A stretch of DNA of 20,944 nucleotides from CAZLMW01 sp964560875 (GTDB lineage: Bacteria > Myxococcota_A > UBA9042): assembly GCA_964560875.1 (NCBI GenBank), contig CAZLMW010000132.1, forward strand, positions 1-20,944, given 5' to 3'. The notes under the pieces are model-generated. The model had not been told where the DNA came from. It was given only the letters and a program-made list of their open reading frames with translations, and ran no database searches. Shown here piece after piece: positions 7,338 through 15,493 of this stretch (its first letter is position 1; the number at the start of each line of letters is the position of its first letter). Both the position numbers and the translations under genes were made by a program.

Positions 7338-8375
7338 ATGTCCACCACACGCACCCGTGTCGCCGTCAACGGCCTCGGCCGGATCGGTCGCGCGATCGCC
7401 CGCCTCGCCGCGGCAGACGCCAACCGCAACTTCGATATCGTGGCGTGCAACGACCTCGCGCCCTGCGACACGCTCGAATACTTGCTTCGGTACGATTCGG
7501 TGCACCGGCAGCCGGCCCAGGAAGTGTCACTGGACGGCGAAACTCTGTCGATCGGCGACGTGCGTATGAAGACGCTTGCCGAGCGAAATCCAGCCGAGCT
7601 GCCGTGGCGCGAACTCGGCGTGCAGCTCGTTGTCGAATGCACCGGCCGCTTCCGATCGCGCGAAGGGGCCGCCAAGCATCTCGCGGCAGGCGCCAGCAAA
7701 GTCGTGATCTCGGCGCCCGGCGACAAGAAAGACCCGCCCGACGCCACCGTCGTGTTTGGCATCAACGACGAGGTCATCCAGCCCGCGGATACGGTTATCT
7801 CGGCCGCTTCGTGCACCACGACGTGCCTGGCGCCGCTCGCCAAGACGCTGCATGAATCGTTCGGGATCGAGTCGGGCGTGATGACGACGATTCACGCCTA
7901 CACCGCCGACCAAGCCATCGTCGATGGCCCGCACAAGGACAAACGCCGAGGGCGCGCTGCGGCGGCCAACATCGTGCCTACGAGCACGGGGGCGGCTGCC
8001 GCGATCGGCACGGTGATTCCGGCGCTTGCCGGCAAACTTCACGGCATCGCTGTGCGCGTCCCGACTCCCGACGTGTCGCTGGTTGACCTGATCGTGCAGA
8101 CCGCCAAGCCGGTCACCGCCGAAGCCGCCAACGAAGCGCTCGCCGCCGCCGCAGCGACCTTGCGGCCCGGTACCCTTCGCATCGAGAGCCAGCCGGTCGT
8201 CTCCACCGACATGACCGGTGAACAAGCCGGAAGCGTCGTCGACAGCTTGCTGACCGCGTCGCCCTCCGAAAACCTGCTCCAGGTCGTGTCTTGGTACGAC
8301 AACGAGTGGTCGTATGCGTCGCGGCTCTACGCGCTCATCAACCACCTCGCAGCTGAAGCCGGAGCGACCGCGTGA
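7338..8375 (+). CDS. gap: Glyceraldehyde-3-phosphate dehydrogenase
   Basis: 345 residues, normal family length. It converts glyceraldehyde 3-phosphate, phosphate and NAD to 1,3-bisphosphoglycerate in the cytosol. The Rossmann motif NGLGRIGR is at 11-18. The catalytic Cys is C159 in SAASCTTTCLAP, with the partner His at H186 (TTIHAYTADQ). RAAAANIVPTSTGAA (206-220) is the phosphate-binding region and SWYDNEWSYA near the C-terminus is standard. The usual signature is ASCTTNCLAP; here the Asn after the two Thr is Thr162. The ribosome site is weak (CAGGC). It is the first gene of the operon and its TGA overlaps the GTG start of pgk. Confidence 0.97.
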   Translation: MSTTRTRVAVNGLGRIGRAIARLAAADANRNFDIVACNDLAPCDTLEYLLRYDSVHRQPAQEVSLDGETLSIGDVRMKTLAERNPAELPWRELGVQLVVECTGRFRSREGAAKHLAAGASKVVISAPGDKKDPPDATVVFGINDEVIQPADTVISAASCTTTCLAPLAKTLHESFGIESGVMTTIHAYTADQAIVDGPHKDKRRGRAAAANIVPTSTGAAAAIGTVIPALAGKLHGIAVRVPTPDVSLVDLIVQTAKPVTAEAANEALAAAAATLRPGTLRIESQPVVSTDMTGEQAGSVVDSLLTASPSENLLQVVSWYDNEWSYASRLYALINHLAAEAGATA

Positions 8376-9610
8376 GCAACATCCTCGCCGAACTCAACGT
8401 CCGGTCGCTGGGCGAGCTACACCTGCAGGGAAAGCGCGTGCTCCTACGCGCCGACTTCAACGTGCCTCTCGACGCCGACGGCAACGTCACCGATGACACC
8501 CGCATCACGGCTGCCTTGCCGACGATCCACGCGATCCAGAAAGCGGGCGGGCGGGTCATCGCATGCTCGCACCTGGGCCGGCCGAAGGGTAAACGCGTCA
8601 CCGCCCTGTCGCTGGAGCCGGTGGCAACACGCCTCGCGGAGCTTCTCGACCAGGACGTGCTGTTGCCCGACGACTGCGTGGGCGAAGCGGCGCAACACCT
8701 GATCGGCAACCAACGCGACAACCAGGTCGTGCTGCTCGAAAACCTGCGCTTTCACGGCGCCGAAACCGACGACAACGAGGACTTCGCACGCCGGCTCAGC
8801 GCCCACTGCGACATCTTCGTCAACGACGCATTCGGCGCCATGCACCGCGCGCATGCGTCCGTTTCCGCCGTCGCACGCGTCATGCCCGATCGCGCAGCTG
8901 GTCTGCTCGTGGCCAAGGAGCTGACGTTCCTGACGCCGCTCACCGGCGGCGCCGAACGTCCTTACATCGCCATCCTCGGCGGCGCCAAGATCGCCGGTAA
9001 GATCGAGGTGATCGAGCGCCTGCTCGGCTGCGTCGACGGCCTGATGATCGGCGGCGCGATGGCCAACACCTTCCTGGCCGCCACGGGTCTTCCGATGGGC
9101 GGCTCCAAGGTCGAGACCGACAAAGTTCAGCTCGCGCGCCACCTCATCGGCCGCTGCACCGAGCTCGAAATCCCGCTGTGGCTGCCTGAAGACCACGTGG
9201 CTGCGCGCGAGATCTCCCCCGATGCGGATGCCGAAATCGTCACGGCCGGCGCGCTCGCGCACGACCAGATGGCGGTCGACATTGGGCCCAAGACCATCGA
9301 GCGCTACACGATGATCCTCGACGGCACCAGCGACGGGCTCGACGGAGCGCCCAAGAGCATCTTCTGGAACGGGCCGATGGGCATCTTCGAGATGGAAAAC
9401 TTCGCAGCTGGGACGATGGCTCTCGCCCGGGCGATCGCACGCGCACCTGCAGTCAGCGTGATCGGCGGGGGCGATTCGGCCTCGGCTGTACGCAAAGCTG
9501 GTGTGCAGACCATGGTCTCCCACGTTTCAACCGGCGGCGGCGCGAGCCTCGAGTTCCTTGCCGGCAATGTCCTGCCCGGGCTTGCGGCCCTGCGCGGCGG
9601 GCGGAGGTAA
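8372..9610 (+). CDS. pgk: Phosphoglycerate kinase
   Basis: 412 residues from a GTG overlapping the gap stop (GTGA). It transfers phosphate from 1,3-bisphosphoglycerate to ADP in glycolysis. N-domain substrate residues are in LLRADFNVPLD (24-34) and SHLGRPKGKR (66-75); LENLRF and FVNDAFG follow in the usual order. The C-domain nucleotide site has FWNGPMGIFE, VIGGGDSASA and STGGGASLEFL. The hinge segment reads GGAKIAGKIEV where most homologues have GGAKVSDKI, a mild divergence. A GGAGG embedded in its last codons serves tpiA. Identity is secure. Confidence 0.97.
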   Translation: MSNILAELNVRSLGELHLQGKRVLLRADFNVPLDADGNVTDDTRITAALPTIHAIQKAGGRVIACSHLGRPKGKRVTALSLEPVATRLAELLDQDVLLPDDCVGEAAQHLIGNQRDNQVVLLENLRFHGAETDDNEDFARRLSAHCDIFVNDAFGAMHRAHASVSAVARVMPDRAAGLLVAKELTFLTPLTGGAERPYIAILGGAKIAGKIEVIERLLGCVDGLMIGGAMANTFLAATGLPMGGSKVETDKVQLARHLIGRCTELEIPLWLPEDHVAAREISPDADAEIVTAGALAHDQMAVDIGPKTIERYTMILDGTSDGLDGAPKSIFWNGPMGIFEMENFAAGTMALARAIARAPAVSVIGGGDSASAVRKAGVQTMVSHVSTGGGASLEFLAGNVLPGLAALRGGRR

Positions 9611-9613
9611 AAC

Positions 9614-10369
9614 ATGACACGTCCACTGGTCGTCGGTGGCAATTGGAAGATGAACCTGGACCTTGGCACCGCCACCTCGCTGGCGGCCGAAGTTCGCAAC
9701 CGTCTCGCGAGCCATCGCGGCGCGGAAGTCATCGTCTTTCCGCCGTTCCCGTTCCTCGCACCGGTAATCGAAAAGCTCCGTGAAGGTCGCGTTTCTGTCG
9801 GTGGCCAAGACCTGCATCCTGCAGCCAAGGGTGCATTCACGGGCGCCGTTTCCGCGTCGATGCTGACATCGATCGGCTGCACCCACGTCCTCGTCGGTCA
9901 CAGCGAGCGACGCCACGTCTTTGGTGACAGCGACGAAGCGGTGGCGGCGAAGCTAAACGCTGCGCTCGGCGCGGGTCTCATCCCGGTGCTCTGCATCGGC
10001 GAAAAACTCGACGAACGACAGGCTGGCAACACGTTTACCGTCTGCGAGCGGCAGCTGACCAGCGCGCTTGAAGGTCACACAACCGCCGCGCTCGCCAAGT
10101 TGGTCGTCGCATATGAGCCGGTCTGGGCGATCGGCACTGGCGAAGTCGCGACCCCGGCGCAAGCCCAGGAAGTCCACGCCCACGTGCGCGCTCATATCGC
10201 TGGCATGTTCGGACCAAGCTTCGCCGGAAGCCTGCCCATCCAATACGGCGGAAGCGTCAAACCGGGCAACGCAGCGGGTCTCCTGGGCCAAAGAGACATC
10301 GATGGTGCGCTGGTTGGCGGAGCAAGCTTGAAAGCCGACGATTTCGCTGCCATTGTGCGCGCCCGCTGA
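9614..10369 (+). CDS. tpiA: Triosephosphate isomerase
   Basis: 251 residues, typical length, interconverting dihydroxyacetone phosphate and glyceraldehyde 3-phosphate. GGNWKMN (8-14) carries Asn10 and Lys12; the electrophilic His is H96 in VGHSERR; the catalytic base is E168 in YEPVWAIGTG; IQYGGSVKPGN forms the phosphate loop near the C-terminus. The ATG is three bases after the pgk stop, with GGAGG at 9603-9607 inside pgk, giving coupled translation. Nothing is unusual. Confidence 0.97.
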   Translation: MTRPLVVGGNWKMNLDLGTATSLAAEVRNRLASHRGAEVIVFPPFPFLAPVIEKLREGRVSVGGQDLHPAAKGAFTGAVSASMLTSIGCTHVLVGHSERRHVFGDSDEAVAAKLNAALGAGLIPVLCIGEKLDERQAGNTFTVCERQLTSALEGHTTAALAKLVVAYEPVWAIGTGEVATPAQAQEVHAHVRAHIAGMFGPSFAGSLPIQYGGSVKPGNAAGLLGQRDIDGALVGGASLKADDFAAIVRAR

Positions 10370-10411
10370 AGCCAGCCGGGCTTTTCACCGCGACATCAAA
10401 CGGAGCCTCCC

Positions 10412-10807
10412 GTGCTTTACTATCTCGCAGTCGTTCTCTACGTGATCGTGTGCCTGTTCCTCATTGTCGTGGTGCTCCTGCAGCCCGGCAAGGGCGACGG
10501 CATGGGCTCCGCATTCGGCGGCAGTTCGACCGGCAGCGTCTTCGGCGGCCGTGGCGCGTCCACCGTGCTCACCAAGATGACCACCGGCGCCGCCGTTTTG
10601 TTTATGTTGCTGTCGATTGTGCTCGCGAAGTTCAGCGCCGACAGCAGCAGCGTCGACACCGCCAACATCGACGCGCCGCCGGCCGGCGTCGCTGCAGCCG
10701 CAACCGCTGGTGGTGAAAAGAAGGCAGACGAGAAGCCCGCGCCGGCCGAAGAAAAGAAGGCCGACGAGAAGAAGCCCGCCGAAGCCGCTACAAAGACCGG
10801 CTCCTAG
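10412..10807 (+). CDS. secG: Protein translocase subunit SecG with extended Lys/Glu/Ala tail
   Basis: 131 residues from GTG 10412, preceded by GGAG at 10402-10405. SecG is a small partner of SecYE in the Sec translocon. TM1 is about 2-23 and ends in the conserved LLQPGKGDG; MGSAFGGSSTGSVFGG (31-46) is the usual cytoplasmic loop; TM2 is about 55-74. The remaining ~57 residues are a charged, low-complexity extension in which KKADEK occurs twice, longer than in short SecG proteins. The position behind tpiA is a common bacterial arrangement. A strong hairpin follows. Confidence 0.93.
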   Translation: MLYYLAVVLYVIVCLFLIVVVLLQPGKGDGMGSAFGGSSTGSVFGGRGASTVLTKMTTGAAVLFMLLSIVLAKFSADSSSVDTANIDAPPAGVAAAATAGGEKKADEKPAPAEEKKADEKKPAEAATKTGS

Positions 10808-10823
10808 CTAGGCGCACCATCCC

Positions 10824-10850
10824 AGAGCGCCGATTCCTGATCGGCGCTCT
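10824..10850. terminator. Hairpin between convergent secG and serS
   Basis: AGAGCGCCGAT and ATCGGCGCTCT form a perfect 11-bp stem with a five-base loop (TCCTG), 16 bases after the secG stop and 19 bases past the serS stop. There is no long T-run on either strand, but the stem strength and convergent position fit a bidirectional terminator. Confidence 0.75.
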
Positions 10851-10869
10851 AGATCCAGACTTTCGCGCC

Positions 10870-12174
10870 TTATCGCGGCCCGATTTGCTCCGCCCCGACG
10901 TAGGGGACGAGCGCCTCCGGGATGCGGATTGATCCGTCCGCTTGCTGGTGGTTTTCGAGCAGCGATATCAGCGTACGGGAGATCGCGATAGCGGTGCCGT
11001 TGAGGGTGTGGACGAACCGCGCCTTCTTGCCGCCATCGGTCGGCCGCGCGCGGATGCCGAGGCGGCGGGCCTGGTAGTCGGTGCAATTGGACGCAGAGGT
11101 CACTTCGCCGTAAGCGCCGCGGCCGGGCATCCATGCTTCGATATCGAATTTGCGGTAAGCCGGTGCGCCGAGGTCGCCAGCGCACACGTCGATGACGCGA
11201 TAGGGAATCTCCATCGCCTGCATCAGCTCTTCCTCGATCGCCAGCAGCTCGTCGTGGCACGTCTCGCTGAACATGCGCTCGTCTTCGCCGGCCTGGTCGT
11301 GGCAGAAGATGAACATCTCGACCTTGGTGAACTGGTGGACGCGGTACAGCCCGCGGGAGTGCCGTCCGGCAGCCCCGGCCTCGGTCCGAAAACAGTGGGA
11401 GATTCCGGCGAATTTCAGCGGCAGTACGTCGGGGTCGAGGCGCTTGTCGGCCAACATGCCACCGATCGGGATCTCGGCGGTGCCGACGAGACAGAGGTCG
11501 TGTCCGTCGATCGTGTAGACCTGCGACTCGGCGCCGCGGGGATTAAAGCCGATGCCTTCGAGGATCGCGGGCCGGGCGAGGTCGGGCGTCACGACCGGGG
11601 TGAACCCATGTCGCATCAGGGTGTCGATGGCGAAGCGCTGCAGGGCGAGGTCCAAGACGACGGCTTCGTTGCGCAGAAAGTAGAATTTCTGGCCCGCGAC
11701 AGAAGCCCCTGACTCGAAGTCGATGAGGTCAAGCTGTTCACCGAGCTGCACGTGATCGAGCGCCTCAAACCCTTCCGCGCCGAAATCTCGCGGAGTGCCC
11801 CAGCGCGACAGCTCCACGTGGTCGTCGTCCGTCTTTCCGGCCGGCACATCCGGATGGGTCATGTTGGGCAGGGCGCGCACCCCGGTATCAAGGGCCGCCT
11901 TGAGTTCGTTGGCGCGGCGGTCGAGATCGGCGACTTCGGCTTTCAGATCCCGACCCCGCTGAATCAAGACCTGGCGCTCATCCTGCGGCATCGGCCCTTT
12001 CATCGACCGCGCGTTGTCGTTCATCTGCCTGCGAACGGCTTCCATTCGCTCGATGGCGACGTTGCGTTCGCGATAGGTCTTGACCAACGACTCGACGTCC
12101 GCGGGCATGTGCCGGCGTTCGCAGTTGGCGGCGACGTCTTCGGCATTGCGAGCGACGAACTTGATGTCAAGCAT
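10870..12174 (-). CDS. serS: Seryl-tRNA synthetase
   Basis: 434 residues from ATG 12174, chosen over an upstream in-frame ATG because GGGGAGG lies five bases before it and homologues begin MLDxKxxRxN. It charges tRNA-Ser with serine in the cytosol. Residues about 27-100 form the N-terminal antiparallel coiled coil that grips the tRNA long arm. The class II core follows: FRTEAGAAGRHSRGLYRVHQF is motif 2, TSASNCTDYQARR belongs to the serine pocket, and NGTAIAISRTLISLLEN is motif 3. The C-terminal IPEALVPYVG is standard. It lies 51 bases downstream of a membrane-anchored protein gene on the same strand and is probably co-transcribed. Confidence 0.97.
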   Translation of the reverse strand: MLDIKFVARNAEDVAANCERRHMPADVESLVKTYRERNVAIERMEAVRRQMNDNARSMKGPMPQDERQVLIQRGRDLKAEVADLDRRANELKAALDTGVRALPNMTHPDVPAGKTDDDHVELSRWGTPRDFGAEGFEALDHVQLGEQLDLIDFESGASVAGQKFYFLRNEAVVLDLALQRFAIDTLMRHGFTPVVTPDLARPAILEGIGFNPRGAESQVYTIDGHDLCLVGTAEIPIGGMLADKRLDPDVLPLKFAGISHCFRTEAGAAGRHSRGLYRVHQFTKVEMFIFCHDQAGEDERMFSETCHDELLAIEEELMQAMEIPYRVIDVCAGDLGAPAYRKFDIEAWMPGRGAYGEVTSASNCTDYQARRLGIRARPTDGGKKARFVHTLNGTAIAISRTLISLLENHQQADGSIRIPEALVPYVGAEQIGPR

Positions 12175-12225
12175 GGCGGCCTCCCCAGGATGGCCGCGCA
12201 ATGTAGTGGATGGACCGGGCGTTGC

Positions 12226-13065
12226 CTACTGGTGGCCACCCAGCAATCCGAACAACCAGCCACGCACCGAACTGATAACTTGCGGGGCGCGCAACAGCCC
12301 AGCCGGGTCGGCGGCCTCATCGACGAGCAGCACGCGTGGCACCATCGTTTCGGGCCGATCACCTTCGAGGACGACGCGATCGGCCTCGTCCCGCTGAGAC
12401 CCCACCAGGCAAAGCGACCAGGGCAGATTGGGTCGGTTCCACGCGGTCTTGGCAGCGGCGGAGACAAGTCGTGGGGAAACACCGATCACCACCAGCCCAT
12501 CCTCGGCGGCCAGCTGTGTCAGTGCGCGGTCGAAAGCCCGCTCGAGCGCGACGACAACCGCGAGGGAGTCGCTTTTGACGTGCCGGCGCATCGAATCGAT
12601 CGTGACGCGGAGGTCGTCGGTCGCGTCTTCAGGTGCCGCGATCGCCACGACGTTGACGTCGATGACTTCGTCGAGCTCGGCGACGAACGGCTGCCATTGG
12701 GACAACTCCATCGCTGTCGGTCCAGCGAGCACGACGATTGGGCGCCCGTCTGTCCGCGCCGGCCACATCCGCGTGTTGAGCAGTCCGCCCGCGATCGGGA
12801 GCTCGATCGACGTGCCTTCACCCAGCGCTTCGGTACCGCGGGGTTTCCAGTTCTTGAGCGGCTCGTCGACCGGCGACTCCACGGCTTTGGGCTGCTTGCT
12901 GGCAGCGACCGGCGCTTGGGGCGCCTCATCGACGGCTGTCTCGGCGGCGGCGTCGGGGTCGACCGCAGCGGATTTGGGCCACCACCGACCGGCAAAAAAG
13001 GCCACCACGATGACCAAGCAGGCCACTGTCCACTGCACTCTCGAAGCTGTGCGCGGGTCTGTCAT
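12226..13065 (-). CDS. Membrane-anchored protein with degenerate alpha/beta-hydrolase-like domain
   Basis: 279 residues from ATG 13065; the ribosome site is weak (TTTGGG). One TM helix at about 11-27 with Arg on both sides makes it a signal-anchored periplasmic protein. Residues 32-85 are Ala/Glu/Pro-rich linker. The globular part (about 86-279) has the strand RPIVVLAGPTAME (108-120), then LVVIGVS (191-197) and VPRVLLVDEAADP (242-254), which recall an alpha/beta-hydrolase or Rossmann-like layout. No GxSxG nucleophile elbow or clear catalytic triad is visible, so enzymatic activity is doubtful. The gene precedes serS on the same strand. I do not recognise the family; the reading frame itself is well supported by codon pattern and context. 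Confidence 0.7.
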   Translation of the reverse strand: MTDPRTASRVQWTVACLVIVVAFFAGRWWPKSAAVDPDAAAETAVDEAPQAPVAASKQPKAVESPVDEPLKNWKPRGTEALGEGTSIELPIAGGLLNTRMWPARTDGRPIVVLAGPTAMELSQWQPFVAELDEVIDVNVVAIAAPEDATDDLRVTIDSMRRHVKSDSLAVVVALERAFDRALTQLAAEDGLVVIGVSPRLVSAAAKTAWNRPNLPWSLCLVGSQRDEADRVVLEGDRPETMVPRVLLVDEAADPAGLLRAPQVISSVRGWLFGLLGGHQ

Positions 13066-13118
13066 CGCCCAAACGTACACGGTCGCCTGTGCTTTGGCAG
13101 CCCCCGGGGCCGCCCCGC

Positions 13119-13144
13119 CTGTCGGACACCCCGCTGTCCGACAG
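13119..13144. promoter_or_regulatory. Perfect inverted repeat in the divergent promoter region
   Basis: CTGTCGGACA and TGTCCGACAG form a perfect 10-bp inverted repeat around six bases (CCCCGC). It lies between the divergent starts at 13065 and 13349, about 70 bases upstream of the strong plus-strand promoter. It could be an operator for a dimeric regulator or a hairpin in the minus-strand leader. Confidence 0.6.
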
Positions 13145-13159
13145 ATGCGCGTTGTGAGA

Positions 13160-13173
13160 TTCAACTCGTTGAA
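13160..13173. promoter_or_regulatory. Palindrome TTCAACTCGTTGAA
   Basis: A 6-bp inverted repeat with a two-base centre. The half-site GTTGAA recurs at 13209-13214, abutting the -35 element of the lipoprotein promoter. This spacing resembles an operator plus half-site, but no regulator can be named. Confidence 0.5.
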
Positions 13174-13214
13174 ATAACACCATGAATCGATGCGAATCCG
13201 CGGTGCAGGTTGAA

Positions 13215-13244
13215 TTGACACTGCGAAAACGCGATTGGTATAGT
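13215..13244 (+). promoter_or_regulatory. Near-consensus sigma-70 promoter of the Cys-rich lipoprotein gene
   Basis: TTGACA (13215-13220), a perfect -35, and TATAGT (13239-13244), one mismatch from TATAAT, are separated by 18 bases. Transcription would begin about 100 bases before the start codon. It is the closest match to consensus in the window. Confidence 0.8.
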
Positions 13245-13348
13245 TCGGTGGCCGCGAAATCGTGGACCGCATCCCTTTTCCGCGAGACATCCCAATCCGC
13301 GACAACGATCCACGTGCCATAACCGGATCGATGTTCACCGGAGGAGCC

Positions 13349-15493
13349 ATGGCCTTCACTACCAGCCGGACCTGTAGCCGACTTGCAATCCTCGCGCTTG
13401 GCGTCGCCACCGCGTTGAGCGGCTGCGGCGACGAGGCGTCCGGCGACGACGGCGTCAAGAGTTCCAACGAGGACACGGGCGGCGGCGGCAACATCGACGG
13501 CTCGATCACCGACGACGCTGGCAGCACCACCGACACCGGCTCGGGCACCACCGACACCGGCTCGGGCACCACCGACACCGGCTCGACCGACGCGGGCGAC
13601 CAGGACACCGGCTCGACGGACACCGGCAGCCCCGACGCGGGTCCGGCGGACACCGGTAGCGACGACTGCCCGGGCGGACCGGGTTGCGATTGCAAGCAGA
13701 ACGACCAGTGTGATGCGGGCGTCTGCCTCGACACGCACGAGGGCAAGAAGTGCGCCAAGAAGTGCACCGACACCTGCCCACAAGGCTACGCGTGCAAGAA
13801 CATCAGCAGCAGCGGCGACGCGCTCTTCTTCTGCGTCTCGACTCAGGTCACGATTTGCGCCCCGTGCAAGGAGCACAAGGATTGCGTGGTCAACGGCGTG
13901 GATTCGCTCTGCCTGGACTACGGCGAGGACGGCAAGTTCTGCGGCGCCCCGTGCAAGACGGACAAGGAATGCCCCAGTGACTACACGTGCGCCGACGCCA
14001 AGGACGCCAACGGCAAGACAGTGAAGCAGTGCAAGACCAAGTTCACGACGTCCGGCGGCAGCGGCAAGACCTGCAAAACAGACGCTGAGTGCGACGCCAA
14101 GACAGGCGAAAGCTGCGTGGCCGGCAAGTGCGCGATCGGCAAGAACAAGACCTGCGGCTGCAGCGATTGGGCAAAGAGCAAGGGCGCGGAGACGAACTGC
14201 GCGATCTCCAATGAGTACGGGACCTGCAAGGCCACCCGAAAATGCACCCAAGCCGGCCTCGGCAAGTGCGAAGCCGAGGCCCCGAAGTCGGAGGTGTGCA
14301 ACGGCATCGACGACGACTGCAACGGAACGAAGGACGATCTGCCCAAGACGTTCAAGTGCAGCAAGAAGGCGTTTGAGGACAAGGGCAGCAAGACAGCGTG
14401 CAAAACGGACGCGGACTGCACGACCAAGGGCGAGGCCTGTGACGAGAAGGACAGCAAGTGCAAGATCCTCATCGGCGCCTGCCCGGGCAAACCCACGTGT
14501 TCATCTGCTGGCGAGCTGATCTGCGGCGACGCCAAGATCCCGACCATCGAGCAGTGCAACCTGCAGGACGATGATTGCGACGGCACGACCGACGAGGGCT
14601 TCCTGTGGAAGGACCCGATCTCGGGCAAAGACCTGGCGGTCAACACCGATTGCGGCGGCAACGGCCCGTGCAAGGGCGGCAAGGTTGTGTGCGACAGCTT
14701 CACCAAGGCGACGTGCAACAGCTACGACAAAGCCAAGCCTGAAAAGGGCGCCTGCGACGGCGTGGATACCGACTGCAACGGCAAGGTCGATGACAACGCC
14801 TGCGACGATGGCGACGAGTGCACGGTCGATAAGTGCGACAGCAAGGCGAGCAAGTGCAGCAACACGCCCGGCGCGGACTGCGACGACAAGAACCAGTGCA
14901 CGAAGGACAGCTGCGACACCAAGACCGGCAAGTGCGTCAACGCGCCGACCGATGGCGTGAGCTGCGACGACCAGAACGCCTGCACAAGCGGCGACACCTG
15001 CGGCAAACATCCCAAGACCGGCAAGCTGACGTGCATCGGCGGCGCTCCCGTCAAGTGTGATGACAACAACATCTGCACCGATGAGAAGTGCGACACACAA
15101 AAAGGCTGCGTGAAGCTGCCGAACGCGGCGACAGAGACCTGCTACAGCGGCGACAAGGGCACCGAGGGCAAGGGTGTCTGCAAAGCCGGTTACAAGCAGT
15201 GCAAGGACGGCAAGCTCGACCCGAAGTGCATCGGCGAGGTGCCCAACGCCAAGAAGGAAGCCTGCGATGGCAAGGACGACACCTGCGACGGCAAGACCGA
15301 TGAAGGATGCAAGCCCACGGACGTCGCGGTCACATTCTCGAGCGCCTACGTGGCCGGAAAGAGCGGGACAGGGGCCAAGGCTGTCAATGTGCAGATGCTC
15401 GTCGGCCCCTCCGGTCCGGTCGGCAAAGCAACGGGCAAGAAGCACGAAGTCGAGTTCGGCTTCCTCGCCTGGCTGATGGCGCTGCTCAAGTAG
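13349..15493 (+). CDS. Cys-rich surface lipoprotein with MopE-like and CTDC-like repeats
   Basis: 714 residues from ATG 13349, preceded by GGAGG at 13340-13344. A lipoprotein signal ends in LSGC with the lipidated Cys at 26 and Gly at +2, pointing to the outer membrane. Residues 27-106 are an acidic Ser/Thr/Gly/Asp linker rich in TDTGS. The rest is Cys-dense. Four motifs of the MopE type (CNGIDDDCNG pattern) start at C317, C403, C469 and C639; this motif is annotated as putative metal binding. Between about 485 and 590 there are four CDDxNxCT-type units like the Dictyostelium CTDC repeat. Earlier segments (C242, C351) carry CKTDAxC. The C-terminus ends in a short hydrophobic run (FGFLAWLMALLK). 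Such proteins are common on the surface of Myxococcota and Bradymonadales; the exact role, perhaps adhesion or metal binding, is unknown. Confidence 0.9.
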   Translation: MAFTTSRTCSRLAILALGVATALSGCGDEASGDDGVKSSNEDTGGGGNIDGSITDDAGSTTDTGSGTTDTGSGTTDTGSTDAGDQDTGSTDTGSPDAGPADTGSDDCPGGPGCDCKQNDQCDAGVCLDTHEGKKCAKKCTDTCPQGYACKNISSSGDALFFCVSTQVTICAPCKEHKDCVVNGVDSLCLDYGEDGKFCGAPCKTDKECPSDYTCADAKDANGKTVKQCKTKFTTSGGSGKTCKTDAECDAKTGESCVAGKCAIGKNKTCGCSDWAKSKGAETNCAISNEYGTCKATRKCTQAGLGKCEAEAPKSEVCNGIDDDCNGTKDDLPKTFKCSKKAFEDKGSKTACKTDADCTTKGEACDEKDSKCKILIGACPGKPTCSSAGELICGDAKIPTIEQCNLQDDDCDGTTDEGFLWKDPISGKDLAVNTDCGGNGPCKGGKVVCDSFTKATCNSYDKAKPEKGACDGVDTDCNGKVDDNACDDGDECTVDKCDSKASKCSNTPGADCDDKNQCTKDSCDTKTGKCVNAPTDGVSCDDQNACTSGDTCGKHPKTGKLTCIGGAPVKCDDNNICTDEKCDTQKGCVKLPNAATETCYSGDKGTEGKGVCKAGYKQCKDGKLDPKCIGEVPNAKKEACDGKDDTCDGKTDEGCKPTDVAVTFSSAYVAGKSGTGAKAVNVQMLVGPSGPVGKATGKKHEVEFGFLAWLMALLK
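13525..13585 (+). repeat. 21-bp in-frame tandem repeat encoding TTDTGSG
   Basis: A 21-bp unit is repeated 2.9 times with no mismatch (units start at 13525, 13546 and 13567), in the linker behind the lipidated Cys. Because 21 is divisible by three, gain or loss of units changes linker length without a frameshift. Looser TDTGS/TDAG units continue to about 13660. Confidence 0.9.

Noticed and set aside
8444..9523. Minus-strand frame of 359 codons opposite pgk
   Set aside because: Shadow of an unambiguous phosphoglycerate kinase.
12175..12201. Upstream start for serS adding nine residues
   Set aside because: The extension is not typical of the family and the GGGGAGG site is correctly spaced for ATG 12174 instead.
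12926..14251. Long minus-strand reading frame opposite the 5' half of the Cys-rich lipoprotein gene
   Set aside because: Composition is Ala/Gly/Val/Arg noise mirrored from a GC-rich gene; no ribosome site or domain, and the plus-strand gene has a signal peptide and strong promoter.
14501..15445. Minus-strand frame of 314 codons opposite the Cys-rich lipoprotein
   Set aside because: Ala/Val-rich shadow produced by the repetitive Cys/Asp/Lys codons of the real gene.
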